Assembly: GCF_009765165.1 (NCBI RefSeq)
Contig: NZ_VLNU01000001.1
Coordinates: forward strand, 310,001-374,000
Source of the DNA: Lysobacter panacisoli
Lineage (GTDB): Bacteria > Pseudomonadota > Gammaproteobacteria > Xanthomonadales > Xanthomonadaceae
DNA length: 64,000 nucleotides
Direction: 5' to 3'
Shown here: one piece after another, positions 9,255 through 16,439 of the stretch
Position numbering within the stretch: position 1 is the stretch's first letter
Layout of the letters: the number at the start of each line of letters is the position of its first letter
Translations under genes and position numbers: made by a program
The notes under the pieces: model-generated
What the model was told of the DNA's origin: nothing
What the model saw: only the letters and a program-made list of their open reading frames with translations
Databases searched by the model: none

Positions 9255-9637
9255 ACAAAGAGCTGGTTTCAGACCTCGCCTGGGGCGTCGGCATCGTGGT
9301 GCTAGCGCTTGCATCGACGTACGCGCGCAAGCTGGGCTACATCGAAGCCGAGACGGTCACGCGGATCGTCATGTGCGCTATTGGCTTGATGGTTGCCTGG
9401 TTCGGCAACCGGATGCCGAAGCGATTCGTCCCCAACGCCGTGGCGCGACAAGCCACGCGAGTCGGGGGCTGGTCGCTGGCACTCAGTGGACTGGTCTATG
9501 CAGCGCTTTGGGTGTTTGCGCCACCGCAGGTAGCGGTAGTGGGAGGTTCGGCCGCCGTCATACTGGGAATACTGGTGACGATCAGCTACTGCCTGTCGTT
9601 GCGCAGCAAGGCAAGAAAGGCGCGCCCCACCCCCTGA
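9251..9637 (+). CDS. Small membrane protein coupled to the SdpR-like repressor (SdpI-like position)
   Basis: 128 residues with about four hydrophobic segments (VGIVVLALASTYA, IVMCAIGLMVAWFG, WSLALSGLVYAALWVF, AAVILGILVTISYCL) and a basic C-terminus. Translation is coupled to the repressor by an ATGA overlap. An ArsR-type autorepressor plus a small multi-pass membrane protein recalls sdpR-sdpI, where SdpI is an immunity/receptor protein. The GNRMPKRF loop is compatible with SdpI/YfhL-type proteins, but I cannot confirm homology. Confidence 0.72.
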   Translation: MNKELVSDLAWGVGIVVLALASTYARKLGYIEAETVTRIVMCAIGLMVAWFGNRMPKRFVPNAVARQATRVGGWSLALSGLVYAALWVFAPPQVAVVGGSAAVILGILVTISYCLSLRSKARKARPTP

Positions 9638-9700
9638 AGCGAAGCGGGCTCGCGCAACGCGCTACTGCACGACCTGGATCAGGAGCAGCGCGCGCACGAC

Positions 9701-9724
9701 GTCCGCTATCGGCCCGGAGCGGAC
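9701..9724. repeat. Junction dyad repeat copy
   Basis: GTCCGCT, ten bases, AGCGGAC: a perfect seven-base dyad between two convergent genes. The stop codon of the lipoprotein gene (9706-9708) lies inside it, so the repeat supplies that protein's C-terminus. Confidence 0.65.
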
Positions 9725-10152
9725 GCACCAGCCAGCTTGTGCTTGTCGGAACAGATCTCGCCTCGATCCACTACCCAACCCTCTTGCCTCGCCGCCTGTC
9801 CGATCACGTCTTCGAACATGGATCTGGACCCACTGAAATCCCGGGTTCCTTCTTTCACGAGAGCAACCAGGCTGATGCACCCTTCCTCAAGGTCGAGCTC
9901 TGCGGCCGCCATTCCAGGCCCCTCGTAAAGGTGGGCGATGCCGACCACATCGCCTCGTTCAAGAGGGATTCCGTCCTCTCTGTATCCGTGGGACGCCAGC
10001 ACGAGCTCCAGCCGGTCGAGCGCTTCGCCTAACGTTGCCCCCCGATACGCCAAAGCGGCTTGGTCCACAGGGACATAGCGCCCGCGATCCGAGACGATGA
10101 TGCATGCACCAAGCATGAGCGAGAGAGCGACCACGGCGGCAAACTGCTTCAT
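9706..10152 (-). CDS. Putative lipoprotein, 148 aa
   Basis: The N-terminus MKQFAAVVALSLMLGACIIV is a signal peptide with a lipobox (LGAC), so the mature protein should be lipidated at Cys17 and anchored in the outer or inner membrane. The rest is a soluble acidic domain without a recognised family (GEALDRLELVLASHGYRED and later GEICSDKHK). Junction dyads sit 18 bp upstream of its start and across its stop codon. Confidence 0.72.
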   Translation of the reverse strand: MKQFAAVVALSLMLGACIIVSDRGRYVPVDQAALAYRGATLGEALDRLELVLASHGYREDGIPLERGDVVGIAHLYEGPGMAAAELDLEEGCISLVALVKEGTRDFSGSRSMFEDVIGQAARQEGWVVDRGEICSDKHKLAGASAPGR

Positions 10153-10169
10153 CGTCGGCCTTGATCCAC

Positions 10170-10223
10170 GTCCGCTTTGCGTTGGAAGCGGACATTACCA
10201 CTCGAATCTTCAGTCAGAGGAAG
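10170..10223. repeat. Junction dyad repeat with A-type tail
   Basis: The dyad core GTCCGCTTTGCGTTGGAAGC with GGACATTA is followed by a directional tail CACTCGAATCTTCAGTCAGA and GGAAGA. The same tail occurs at 12493-12546. The tail overlaps the last codons and stop (10214-10216) of the alpha/beta hydrolase, and the core ends 18 bp from the lipoprotein start. Confidence 0.8.
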
Positions 10224-11053
10224 AAGTCGCGGATCTCCGCGGCGATCTCGGCGGCATGGGTTTCGAGCGCGAAGTGGCCCGTGTCGAAGAACGTCACGCG
10301 CGCTTCGGGGATGTCGCGCTGGAAGGCGTCGGCGCCAGCGGGCAGGAAGAAGGGATCATGCCGCCCCCACACCGCGAGGAAGCGTGGCTTGTGGGTTCGG
10401 AAGTAGTCCTGGAACGTCGGGTATAGCGCAATGTTGCCCTTGTAGTCGCCGAACAGGTCGAGCTGTACGTCGTGAGCTCCCGGGCGCGCGAGGTAGTGGT
10501 CGTCGAGCGTGTAACCGTCCGGCGAAATCGCCGAAGGATCGGGCACGCCATGCGAGTACTGCCAATAGGTCGCTTCCGGTGCCAGCAATGCTCGCAGCGC
10601 GTCGCGATTTGCCGACGACGCGTCTTCCCAGTAAGCCCGGATCGGATTCCAACCGTCGCTCAAGCCTTCGAGATAGGCATTGCCGTTCTGCGAAATGATG
10701 CCGGTGATCCGATCGGGGCGGCGAATCGCCAGGCGAAAACCGGTCGGCGCGCCGTAGTCGAACACATAGACCGCGTAACGCTCGAACCCGACGATCTCGG
10801 TGAACCGCTCGATGGTGTCGGCAATCGAGTCGAACGTATTCGCTTTGGGATCGCCCGATTGGCCGAAGCCTGGCAGGTCCGGCGCGACGATGTGGAAACG
10901 ATCCGCCAGCAGCGGGATCAGGTCGCGGAACATGTGGCTTGAACTGGGGTAGCCGTGCAGCAGCAGGAGCTTGGGGGCGCCGGCATGGCCCGCCTCACGA
11001 TAGAAGACCGGAATCCCGTCGACGTCGACGGTCCGATACGAAACAGCAGTCAT
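10214..11053 (-). CDS. Alpha/beta hydrolase (haloalkane dehalogenase / epoxide hydrolase-like)
   Basis: 279 residues from MTAVSYRTVD; an AAGGAG ribosome-binding site lies eight bases upstream, so this ATG is preferred over one at 11128. Core motifs are LLLLHGYPSSSHMFRDL (oxyanion HGYP), IVAPDLPGFGQSG, and a nucleophile-elbow region YVFDYGAPTGFRLA in which Asp would be the nucleophile, as in dehalogenases and epoxide hydrolases; the acid (GRHDPF) and the His (FDTGHFALE) follow. It is transcribed divergently from a CGNR regulator, a common arrangement for this type. The substrate is unknown. Confidence 0.87.
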   Translation of the reverse strand: MTAVSYRTVDVDGIPVFYREAGHAGAPKLLLLHGYPSSSHMFRDLIPLLADRFHIVAPDLPGFGQSGDPKANTFDSIADTIERFTEIVGFERYAVYVFDYGAPTGFRLAIRRPDRITGIISQNGNAYLEGLSDGWNPIRAYWEDASSANRDALRALLAPEATYWQYSHGVPDPSAISPDGYTLDDHYLARPGAHDVQLDLFGDYKGNIALYPTFQDYFRTHKPRFLAVWGRHDPFFLPAGADAFQRDIPEARVTFFDTGHFALETHAAEIAAEIRDFFL

Positions 11054-11116
11054 GGCCTTGCTCCTTGTCCTGTGTAACCAGAAATCATCTGGATAAGGGT
11101 TATACGCCCGACTTTT

Positions 11117-11147
11117 GTAACCTGTCAATTGCTTTTAATTAGGTTAC
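11117..11147. promoter_or_regulatory. Candidate operator between hydrolase and CGNR regulator
   Basis: An inverted repeat GTAACC (11117-11122) ... GGTTAC (11142-11147) brackets the AT-rich core TGTCAATTGCTTTTAATTA. Another GTAACC lies at 11074-11079 and a GGTTACC near 11276, closer to each gene. In an otherwise GC-rich intergenic region these repeated half-sites suggest the binding site of the adjacent CGNR protein. Confidence 0.5.
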
Positions 11148-11310
11148 CAAATCACCGATCACTCGGGCCGGACAGCAGACTCCAATCGAACAGAGACGCG
11201 ACTAAGCCTGAATGCGAGGGACGACGCCGGCAAGCCTGAACCCAGCTGGCTAACTTGCACGACCATGTTCATGCGGTTACCTTTGGGCCGTCAGATGCCG
11301 GAAAGCACCC

Positions 11311-11919
11311 ATGTCCGATCACCCAACCGCCATGTTCATCGCCGATGCGAGCGGGCTCGATTTCCTGAATTCAGTCGCGACGCCGATCGACGAGCCGATC
11401 GACTGGATCCGTGACGGCCGCGGGCTGGTGGATTGGCTGCGACAAGCAGGGCTGGTTCCAGAGCATGAGTTGCACAGCATCGCCAGCCGCGCGATGCCCG
11501 GTGAGCTGGATCGGGTGGCGGATCAGGCGCGCGACCTGCGCGAATGGTTCAGGGGCTTCGTCAACCGTCACCTTGGACGGCCGCTCGATCCCGACATCCT
11601 CCAGGATCTGGCCCCTCTCAATCGCCTGCTCGAACGCGACGAGGCCTACGGCAGGATCGCCCGTCAGGGCGGAGCGCTGGTGTTCGAGGAGGCGCGGCGA
11701 TGGCGCTCTCCGGAGTCGCTGTTGATTCCGATCGGTGCAGCAATGGCGCGCGTGATCGTCGAAGAAGACTTCACGCACCTCAAGACGTGTGAAGGACATG
11801 GCTGCACGCTGGTCTTCGCAGACCACACCCGCGGGCGACGGCGCCGCTGGTGCAGCATGAGCGTCTGCGGCAATCGCGCGAAGGTGTCGGCACATCGCAG
11901 CCGCCAGAAGGCGGGTTGA
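11311..11919 (+). CDS. CGNR zinc-finger transcription regulator (ABATE domain)
   Basis: 202 residues. The N-terminal two thirds match the stress-response/ABATE-type domain (FIADASGLDFLNSVAT at the start). The C-terminus is a CGNR zinc finger: CEGHGCTLVFADHTRGRRRR, then WCSMSVCGNRAKVSAHR, with Cys residues at both ends and the diagnostic CGNR. Proteins of this type are local transcription factors. It is divergent from the alpha/beta hydrolase, which is its likely target. A half copy of the junction dyad (GACGGACATTCG) follows directly after its stop at about 11921. Confidence 0.88.
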   Translation: MSDHPTAMFIADASGLDFLNSVATPIDEPIDWIRDGRGLVDWLRQAGLVPEHELHSIASRAMPGELDRVADQARDLREWFRGFVNRHLGRPLDPDILQDLAPLNRLLERDEAYGRIARQGGALVFEEARRWRSPESLLIPIGAAMARVIVEEDFTHLKTCEGHGCTLVFADHTRGRRRRWCSMSVCGNRAKVSAHRSRQKAG

Positions 11920-11942
11920 AGACGGACATTCGTGGCCGCCGA

Positions 11943-12524
11943 TCAGGATGAGCTGCGGATGACCTTCGCATTGATTGACCTGTAGGAACGGCCCCGATGT
12001 ACCAGTTCTCGCATGAGCGCCCCCGCCTGTTCCAGACCCTCCTGTGTGATACATGCGGAGGACAGGGCTGCCTTCAAGTATCTTCGGGCGCGCTGGACTG
12101 AGCGGCGGACGCCGAGGCCCGCGAGGGACATTTTGGCAAGCTCCAACGACGAGTCACCGTCACCCAAAGCCGCAGAGCGCGCGTACCAGCCAAAGGCCAG
12201 CCTGTTCCGTCCCTGCTCCTGGTACAGGACTGCAATGTTGGAAGCAGCCGCTGCGTCACCCCGACGGTAGGCACGCTTGTACCAGTGCATTGCCGTCGTC
12301 TTGTCGGAAGAAGTGCCGATACCGACGTCGTAGAAGTAGCCCAGGTTCAACATGCAGCCGACCAATCCCGCCCCGGCACCTTTTTGAAACAGTTTCAGAG
12401 CCTGTTTGCCAAGGCCCTTGTCCCAAGCGGCGTGTGCGTTCAACTCAACGTTCTCGAGCGATTTCACCCACTGCTCCTGCGCTGCTTTGTACGTCCGCTT
12501 TGGGTCGGAAGCGGACATTAGCAC
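11943..12524 (-). CDS. Sel1-like repeat protein with repeat-derived N-terminus
   Basis: 193 residues from a GTG/ATG cluster inside the dyad repeat. Sel1/TPR-like units are visible: LFQKGAGAGLVGCMLNLGYF, then DKTTAMHWYKRAYRRGDAAA and NRLAFGWYARSAALGDGDSS, with the typical AxxWYxxAAxxGD pattern. The first ~11 residues (MLMSASDPKRT) are encoded by the dyad at 12493-12519, and no signal peptide is present, although many Sel1 proteins are exported. The original 5' end may have been replaced by the repeat. Protein-protein interaction is the usual role. Confidence 0.72.
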   Translation of the reverse strand: MLMSASDPKRTYKAAQEQWVKSLENVELNAHAAWDKGLGKQALKLFQKGAGAGLVGCMLNLGYFYDVGIGTSSDKTTAMHWYKRAYRRGDAAAASNIAVLYQEQGRNRLAFGWYARSAALGDGDSSLELAKMSLAGLGVRRSVQRARRYLKAALSSACITQEGLEQAGALMRELVHRGRSYRSINAKVIRSSS

Positions 12525-12546
12525 TCGAACCTTCAGTCAGAGGAAG
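12493..12546. repeat. Junction dyad repeat with A-type tail
   Basis: GTCCGCTTTGGGTCGGAAGC with GGACATTAGCAC, then the tail TCGAACCTTCAGTCAGAGGA. It is almost identical to 10170-10223, but no gene stop is shared here, which shows the tail belongs to the repeat and not to the hydrolase gene. Confidence 0.82.
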
Positions 12547-12548
12547 AG

Positions 12549-12606
12549 GAAAAAGGGGTCAGGTTCAATTCCGCCGCTGAGGAAATGTACCTGACCACGT
12601 TCCTCG
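12549..12606. repeat. Hairpin repeat with GGGGTCAGGT / ACCTGACC arms
   Basis: AGGGGTCAGGTTCAATTCCG ... GAAATGTACCTGACCACGTT forms an imperfect long hairpin. The same element recurs at 13256-13312 and, decayed, at 13778-13860. Such sequences recall the REP-like hairpins mobilised by Y1 (REP-associated) transposases; no transposase gene is present in the window. Confidence 0.65.
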
Positions 12607-12628
12607 GCTGCATGGAATCAGCGACGTC

Positions 12629-13162
12629 TCAACGTCCACGCGCCATGACGGCGGGCGAGCGCTCCTGAAGCGCTCGGAAGTATGCGAAGTAACGCATCGC
12701 GTACTTATTGCCAACCGGCTCCGATGCCACCATGCGAGGCCAAAGGTCATCAAAGCCGACCTTTCGAAGCAGGCGCGCATATTCCTTGAACTCGCGAGGC
12801 GTATTGCCGGCGGCGAGCATGTCCGTCACACGGCGCCTGATTCGAGTCTTGAGTGCCTGAGACAGTTCGATGCCTTTCAGCGCCCGTGCCGCGTTGCTCT
12901 TCAGCACTCGACCGAATGGGAGGGTGCCGTCCTGCTCGATGAGCTCGACCCCTAGCGTCGCGCAGGCTGGATCGCCGGCTTTGATTCCCTCTATTACCGG
13001 CTCCATGATCGGGTAGACCCAGGTCATGTCGGCGCGGTGATATGTCCTGGGCTGCAGTACGCGAGGCGACTGGACATCCAGTCGGGCGCAGTGCTCCAGA
13101 TACCGCGACCTGACAGCTTCCACGCTCCAGGCTCCCTTGCCGTTGTAGTCGTGAATGAGCAT
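12629..13162 (-). CDS. Uncharacterised protein, 177 aa
   Basis: Not recognised. From MLIHDYNGKGAWSVEAVRSR it is a soluble, basic, helix-rich chain without signal peptide. The open frame continues upstream through both repeat elements to 13345, giving residues such as VRFRPKADIA that come from the dyad; these are treated as artefact, and the ATG at 13162 is chosen. It lies between two repeat-bearing junctions. Confidence 0.6.
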   Translation of the reverse strand: MLIHDYNGKGAWSVEAVRSRYLEHCARLDVQSPRVLQPRTYHRADMTWVYPIMEPVIEGIKAGDPACATLGVELIEQDGTLPFGRVLKSNAARALKGIELSQALKTRIRRRVTDMLAAGNTPREFKEYARLLRKVGFDDLWPRMVASEPVGNKYAMRYFAYFRALQERSPAVMARGR

Positions 13163-13202
13163 CTTCAGGTCAATGTAAGGTCGACGCGCAGCATCGTATG
13201 CG

Positions 13203-13240
13203 ATGTCCGCTTTGGGTCGAAAGCGGACATTAGCACTCGG
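13203..13240. repeat. Junction dyad repeat with B-type tail
   Basis: GTCCGCTTTGGGTCGAAAGC with GGACATTAGCAC: a perfect nine-base arm dyad around GGGTCG. Its tail CTCGGCTTTGCGATTGCGCC matches the copy at 15541 instead of the A-type tail, so two subfamilies exist. Confidence 0.82.
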
Positions 13241-13255
13241 CTTTGCGATTGCGCC

Positions 13256-13312
13256 GAAAAAGGGGGCAAGTTCAACTCCCGTCGAAAGATGTACCTGACC
13301 CCTTCCTTGATG
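13256..13312. repeat. Hairpin repeat, second copy
   Basis: AAAAAGGGGGCAAGTTCAAC ... AGATGTACCTGACCCCTTCC. Same element as 12549-12606, abutting the dyad tail in the same order (dyad, tail, hairpin), so the two repeats may travel as one composite unit. Confidence 0.65.
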
Positions 13313-13316
13313 CCTG

Positions 13317-13751
13317 CTAGGTACATTCGAGGAACGCGTCAGCACGTGACCCGCTCACAACTCCGCCTAACTCGGAAATGAAGTGGTCGAGCAAGATCGG
13401 CTCACTGACGAGATACATCTTGGCCTCGCTCGCGACCTCTCCGACAGAAAACTCGCTGAACTCGGATTGCTGATGAGTCGAAATGAAGAGCTTCCCCGGT
13501 GAGCGGAAATGCAACCTCGCATGAAAGGCCCCATTGGCGTACTCAGGACCGAATTCCCCAACACGAAAGTCGGAGATTCCGCCATGAATGCGATCGCGAA
13601 AGGCCCTGAGCTGATCGACCAGTTCCCCGAGGCGCGCATGCCCTGCATAAGCAGTGCTGTGGAACGACGAGTCCTTGTCGGTCACAACGATTCGAAGCTC
13701 AACAACATCGTCGTCCGACCAGATCCTTGAAATGAATATCCCTTGCTGCAT
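13317..13751 (-). CDS. Uncharacterised protein, 144 aa
   Basis: Not recognised. Soluble and without signal peptide, with alternating beta-like segments (DDVVELRIVVTDKDSSF, NGAFHARLHFRSPGKLFIST). The C-terminus ends at the hairpin repeat. Codon use is clearly less GC-biased than the core genes, in line with an acquired origin. Confidence 0.6.
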   Translation of the reverse strand: MQQGIFISRIWSDDDVVELRIVVTDKDSSFHSTAYAGHARLGELVDQLRAFRDRIHGGISDFRVGEFGPEYANGAFHARLHFRSPGKLFISTHQQSEFSEFSVGEVASEAKMYLVSEPILLDHFISELGGVVSGSRADAFLECT

Positions 13752-13777
13752 CGCTCACCTAAAAAGACGGATAGAAG

Positions 13778-13860
13778 TGGGCCAGGTTCAATTCGGTCGT
13801 TGAAGAAGGTACCTAGGAAATTGAGGCATGTTCAATTCCACCGTCAAAGAATAGCTGCCC
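13778..13860. repeat. Decayed copies of the hairpin repeat
   Basis: GGGCCAGGTTCAATTCGGTC ... GAAGGTACCTAGG, and a second partial GGCATGTTCAATTCCACCGT, resemble the 12549 and 13256 elements. They fill the gap between the 13317 gene and the serine hydrolase. Confidence 0.5.
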
Positions 13861-13924
13861 TCCTTCCAGGATCGCCGACGAAAGGCCTCAAGCGCGAACT
13901 GCCCCTACTCTCTATTTCATGGCC

Positions 13925-14998
13925 TCACCGCATCAGCTGATGCCCGATCTTCGCGACGAACTCATCCAGGTCTGTCGAATCGGTATTGGCGAGGATGATC
14001 ACCGTCGTGTCGCTGTCCAGGAAGCGGTACAGCTGAGTCTGTGCGCCCATGATTCTCCCGGGCCGCTTGGCGACGCGATACGTCCGTCCGTTCGCCTTGG
14101 TCTCGTACACCCATAAACCAAGGCCGTATTCGTCCAGTCCCGGCTTCAGGAGTTGCGTCATCGAATCGGCGCTCAGGAGCTTCCCGCCAAACAAGGCATT
14201 GGAGAACACCAACAGGTCATCTGCCGTCGAGTACATCGCCCCGGATGCATACCAGTTCTCAGGATACGCCGGCAGGTCGGGCGTCATGGCTCCGCCGTCC
14301 TCGCGCCTGAAATACGTATCGGCCAGTCGCGACACGATCTGGTCCTGGCGGAGCACGCCGCTGTCGTGCATACCGAGCGGGACCAGGATCCCTCGCTTCA
14401 GCGCTTCTGCAAAGCCCTGCCCTTGCGTCCGCTCGATGATCTTGCCGAGCACCACGTAGTCGGCATTGTTGTACTCGAACTTGGTTCCCGGCGCCGCAAC
14501 CAGTTTGCCGCTCGCGTAGAGCGACAGCAGCGCGTCGCTGCTGTGCGGTAACTGGTACACCGGCATGCCATCGCGGATGGCCGATGCGCCATCGGTGACC
14601 TGGTCGTAACTGGGCAGCCCCGAGGTGTGGCCCAGCAGTTGTCGCACGGTCACCTTGTCCGCTGCCTCGCCCGTGTAATCGGGAAAGTACGTGCGAACAG
14701 GCTTGTCGAGGTCCAGCTTTCCCTGATCGCGCAGCTGCAGGATCAGCGTGCTGGTGAACAGCTTCGTGATCGAGGCCACTTTGTAACGCGTACGCGCATC
14801 ATTGGGCTGGTCGAATGCGATGTTGGCCAAGCCGAAGCTGTGCCGATAGATCACCTTGCCGCCCTGCTGCACCAGGATCGTCCCGCTGAAGCCGTGGTCC
14901 CGGGCATAGGCTGCGATGAACTCGTCAGGCGGCGCAGCTTGCGCCCGCATCGCCACGAGCGCCAGGAAAAGGGCGGCGGTGTAAAGGAGACGGCTCAT
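13925..14998 (-). CDS. Exported serine hydrolase, class C beta-lactamase / DD-peptidase-like
   Basis: 357 residues from MSRLLYTAALFLALVAMRAQA, a signal peptide, so periplasmic. The active-site SxxK motif is seen in YKVASITKLFTSTLI and the YxN motif as EYNNADYVVLG; GLPSYDQV and WYASGAMYSTADDLLVFSNA are typical of the AmpC-like/esterase family. The ATG at 14998 has an upstream GAGGG, while the frame from 15088 would mask the signal peptide. True beta-lactamase activity is unproven; many members are esterases or peptidases. Confidence 0.85.
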   Translation of the reverse strand: MSRLLYTAALFLALVAMRAQAAPPDEFIAAYARDHGFSGTILVQQGGKVIYRHSFGLANIAFDQPNDARTRYKVASITKLFTSTLILQLRDQGKLDLDKPVRTYFPDYTGEAADKVTVRQLLGHTSGLPSYDQVTDGASAIRDGMPVYQLPHSSDALLSLYASGKLVAAPGTKFEYNNADYVVLGKIIERTQGQGFAEALKRGILVPLGMHDSGVLRQDQIVSRLADTYFRREDGGAMTPDLPAYPENWYASGAMYSTADDLLVFSNALFGGKLLSADSMTQLLKPGLDEYGLGLWVYETKANGRTYRVAKRPGRIMGAQTQLYRFLDSDTTVIILANTDSTDLDEFVAKIGHQLMR

Positions 14999-15110
14999 GG
15001 CACCCTCGCACGACGCGGAAACCCGCTGATCGGGGAAGGGATACGTGCGGATTCCCGACGGTTGCAACCCGCCCAGGCCCCTCGGCAAAGCGCCGTTACC
15101 TCCCCTAAGA

Positions 15111-15141
15111 ACGTCCGCTTTGGGTCGAAAGCGGACGTTAC
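15111..15141. repeat. Junction dyad repeat copy
   Basis: ACGTCCGCTTTGGGTCGAAA followed by GCGGACGTTAC. It supplies the stop codon (15138-15140) of the 15138-15524 gene and lies upstream of the serine hydrolase. Confidence 0.78.
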
Positions 15142-15524
15142 AGCTCTGGAACCACGTCTACGTCCAGGTCGGCATCAATCGCGGCGAGCGCAGCAATCGT
15201 GGCTCGATCCAGATAGAGCCCTGCAGGCGCTTCGCCTTCCACAAGGTAGCGCGCAACGACGGCTGTTATGGATATCTTCCCAGCACACTCACGATCGCGG
15301 AGCACCTCCGCAGCAAGCGTGACGTCGTCAACGAACCTCGACGCAACATCGCACTCAGACTCGATGCGGCGAGTGACCCAGTACACAAGCGGAACACTAT
15401 GGAACGGCATACCGTCATGCTTGCGCCGCTTACGCTCTACCGACAGCGGAGCGAGCATTGAGTCCACTTCCTCCGCGTCCGTTTCCCCCAGCTTCTCGAT
15501 ACGCAGATAGCAAACTGTGCGCAT
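15138..15524 (-). CDS. Uncharacterised protein, 128 aa
   Basis: Not recognised. A short soluble chain (MRTVCYLRIEKLGETDAEEV ...) with alternating acidic and hydrophobic segments and an acidic C-terminus (DADLDVDVVPEL). Dyad repeats lie 17 bp upstream of its start and over its stop, so the gene is exactly framed by two copies. Confidence 0.55.
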   Translation of the reverse strand: MRTVCYLRIEKLGETDAEEVDSMLAPLSVERKRRKHDGMPFHSVPLVYWVTRRIESECDVASRFVDDVTLAAEVLRDRECAGKISITAVVARYLVEGEAPAGLYLDRATIAALAAIDADLDVDVVPEL

Positions 15525-15540
15525 AGGCCCTCCGTAGGCG

Positions 15541-15573
15541 ATGACCGCTTTGGTCGAAAGCGGACATTACCAC
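15541..15573. repeat. Junction dyad repeat with B-type tail
   Basis: ACCGCTTTGGTCGAAAGCGG with ACATTACCAC, then CCGGCTTCGCGATCGCGCCG, matching the tail of the 13203 copy. Confidence 0.78.
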
Positions 15574-15638
15574 CCGGCTTCGCGATCGCGCCGGACTCAC
15601 GGTTGCGCGCCCGGACAAGACTGCGCGCCCCAGCAAGC

Positions 15639-15720
15639 GTAGCCCGGGTAAGGCCGCAGGCCGCACCCGGGGATCGCGATGATGGGAAGCCGCCGGGTGC
15701 GCTTCGCTTACCCGGGCTAC
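15639..15720. repeat. REP element, copy 1 of 4
   Basis: GTAGCCCGGGTAAGGCCGCA ... GGTGCGCTTCGCTTACCCGG and GCTAC: an 82-bp inverted repeat with long arms. The same element occurs at 16873, 51328 and 51440. Such repeats are common in xanthomonad genomes. Confidence 0.88.
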
Positions 15721-15723
15721 GCG

Positions 15724-16158
15724 CTACGCGCCGGCCTGCACGTGCGCGTGCACGCATCGCGCGCTCGTCGCGAGGTGCGTCCATTGTTCCGCTTCGTCCA
15801 GTGCGGAGCCGGCGTGTTGCAGCAGCACGCGCACGTCGGTGGGCGGGGCGCCGGCTTCGGGCAGGCGCGAGGCGATTTCCATCAGTTGCCGCGCGCGCAG
15901 CTGGCAGAAGCCGTTGAGGCGTGCGGCGTGTTCGTCGATGCAGCGGAGGTCTTCCGGCGCGCAGTGCAGGAGCAGCGCGTGGTCGATGTTGGGAACGTCG
16001 TCATCGTGGAGGATGCCGATGAGGTCGGCGAGGCATTCCGAAGCGGTGAATCGCGAATGCAGGTCGAGCGCGGTGCCGTGCGCGTCGCCTGTTGCGTGTC
16101 CGATCAAATCCGTTGCGTGACGTTGCGTGCTGCCATCGTGATGCATGAGTCGCTCCAT
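15724..16158 (-). CDS. Uncharacterised protein, 144 aa
   Basis: Not recognised. From MERLMHHDGSTQRHATDLIG it is a His-, Cys- and Ala-rich soluble chain, with helical segments (CIDEHAARLNGFCQLRARQL). No ribosome-binding site is obvious and other ATGs (for example 16146) are possible. Its stop codon touches the REP element. Confidence 0.45.
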   Translation of the reverse strand: MERLMHHDGSTQRHATDLIGHATGDAHGTALDLHSRFTASECLADLIGILHDDDVPNIDHALLLHCAPEDLRCIDEHAARLNGFCQLRARQLMEIASRLPEAGAPPTDVRVLLQHAGSALDEAEQWTHLATSARCVHAHVQAGA

Positions 16159-16316
16159 TGACTGGGATGCCCTGCGGCGGATGCCGCAGGGGTGTCGGGA
16201 GGCAAAGAACCGCACGAAGTCGGCGGGCAGATTTCCCCTTGCGGGTCTTGTATCGCTGCCGCCCTCCCGACGCAGAGGTCTGCATCGATCGGATTGCGCC
16301 TGCGGCACCAGGCACA

Positions 16317-16343
16317 AAAAACCCACCGGAATTTCGGAGGTGG
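16317..16343 (-). terminator. Rho-independent terminator on the minus strand
   Basis: Read on the minus strand, CCCACCTCCGAAATTCCGGT GGG is followed by six T residues. A strong stem (CCCACC/GGTGGG extended by TCCG/CGGA-type pairs) plus T-run is a textbook terminator. It implies a minus-strand transcript arriving from the 21-bp repeat tract (16.4-16.9 kb), although no convincing gene ends just before it. Confidence 0.75.
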
Positions 16344-16439
16344 GCACCGCTTCGCGTGGAGTTCTTTGGCTCCGGCGGCGAGTCTTTTGCAACGCACCGA
16401 GCGCAGCAAGGCGAAGATGTCGCATGAAACGCCACGCAT

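Noticed and set aside
13925..14998. Acquired antibiotic-resistance beta-lactamase
   Set aside because: SxxK and YxN motifs are shared by esterases and DD-peptidases of the same fold; nothing in sequence or context proves beta-lactam hydrolysis.
8259..15573. Integron gene-cassette array
   Set aside because: The junction dyads lack attC core and inverse-core sites (GTTRRRY/RYYYAAC), genes lie on both strands, and no integrase is present.
15139..15720. Short plus-strand frames reading through dyads and REP elements
   Set aside because: Their residues (for example VRPQAAPG, RFAYPGY) are translations of the repeats and recur wherever the repeats occur.
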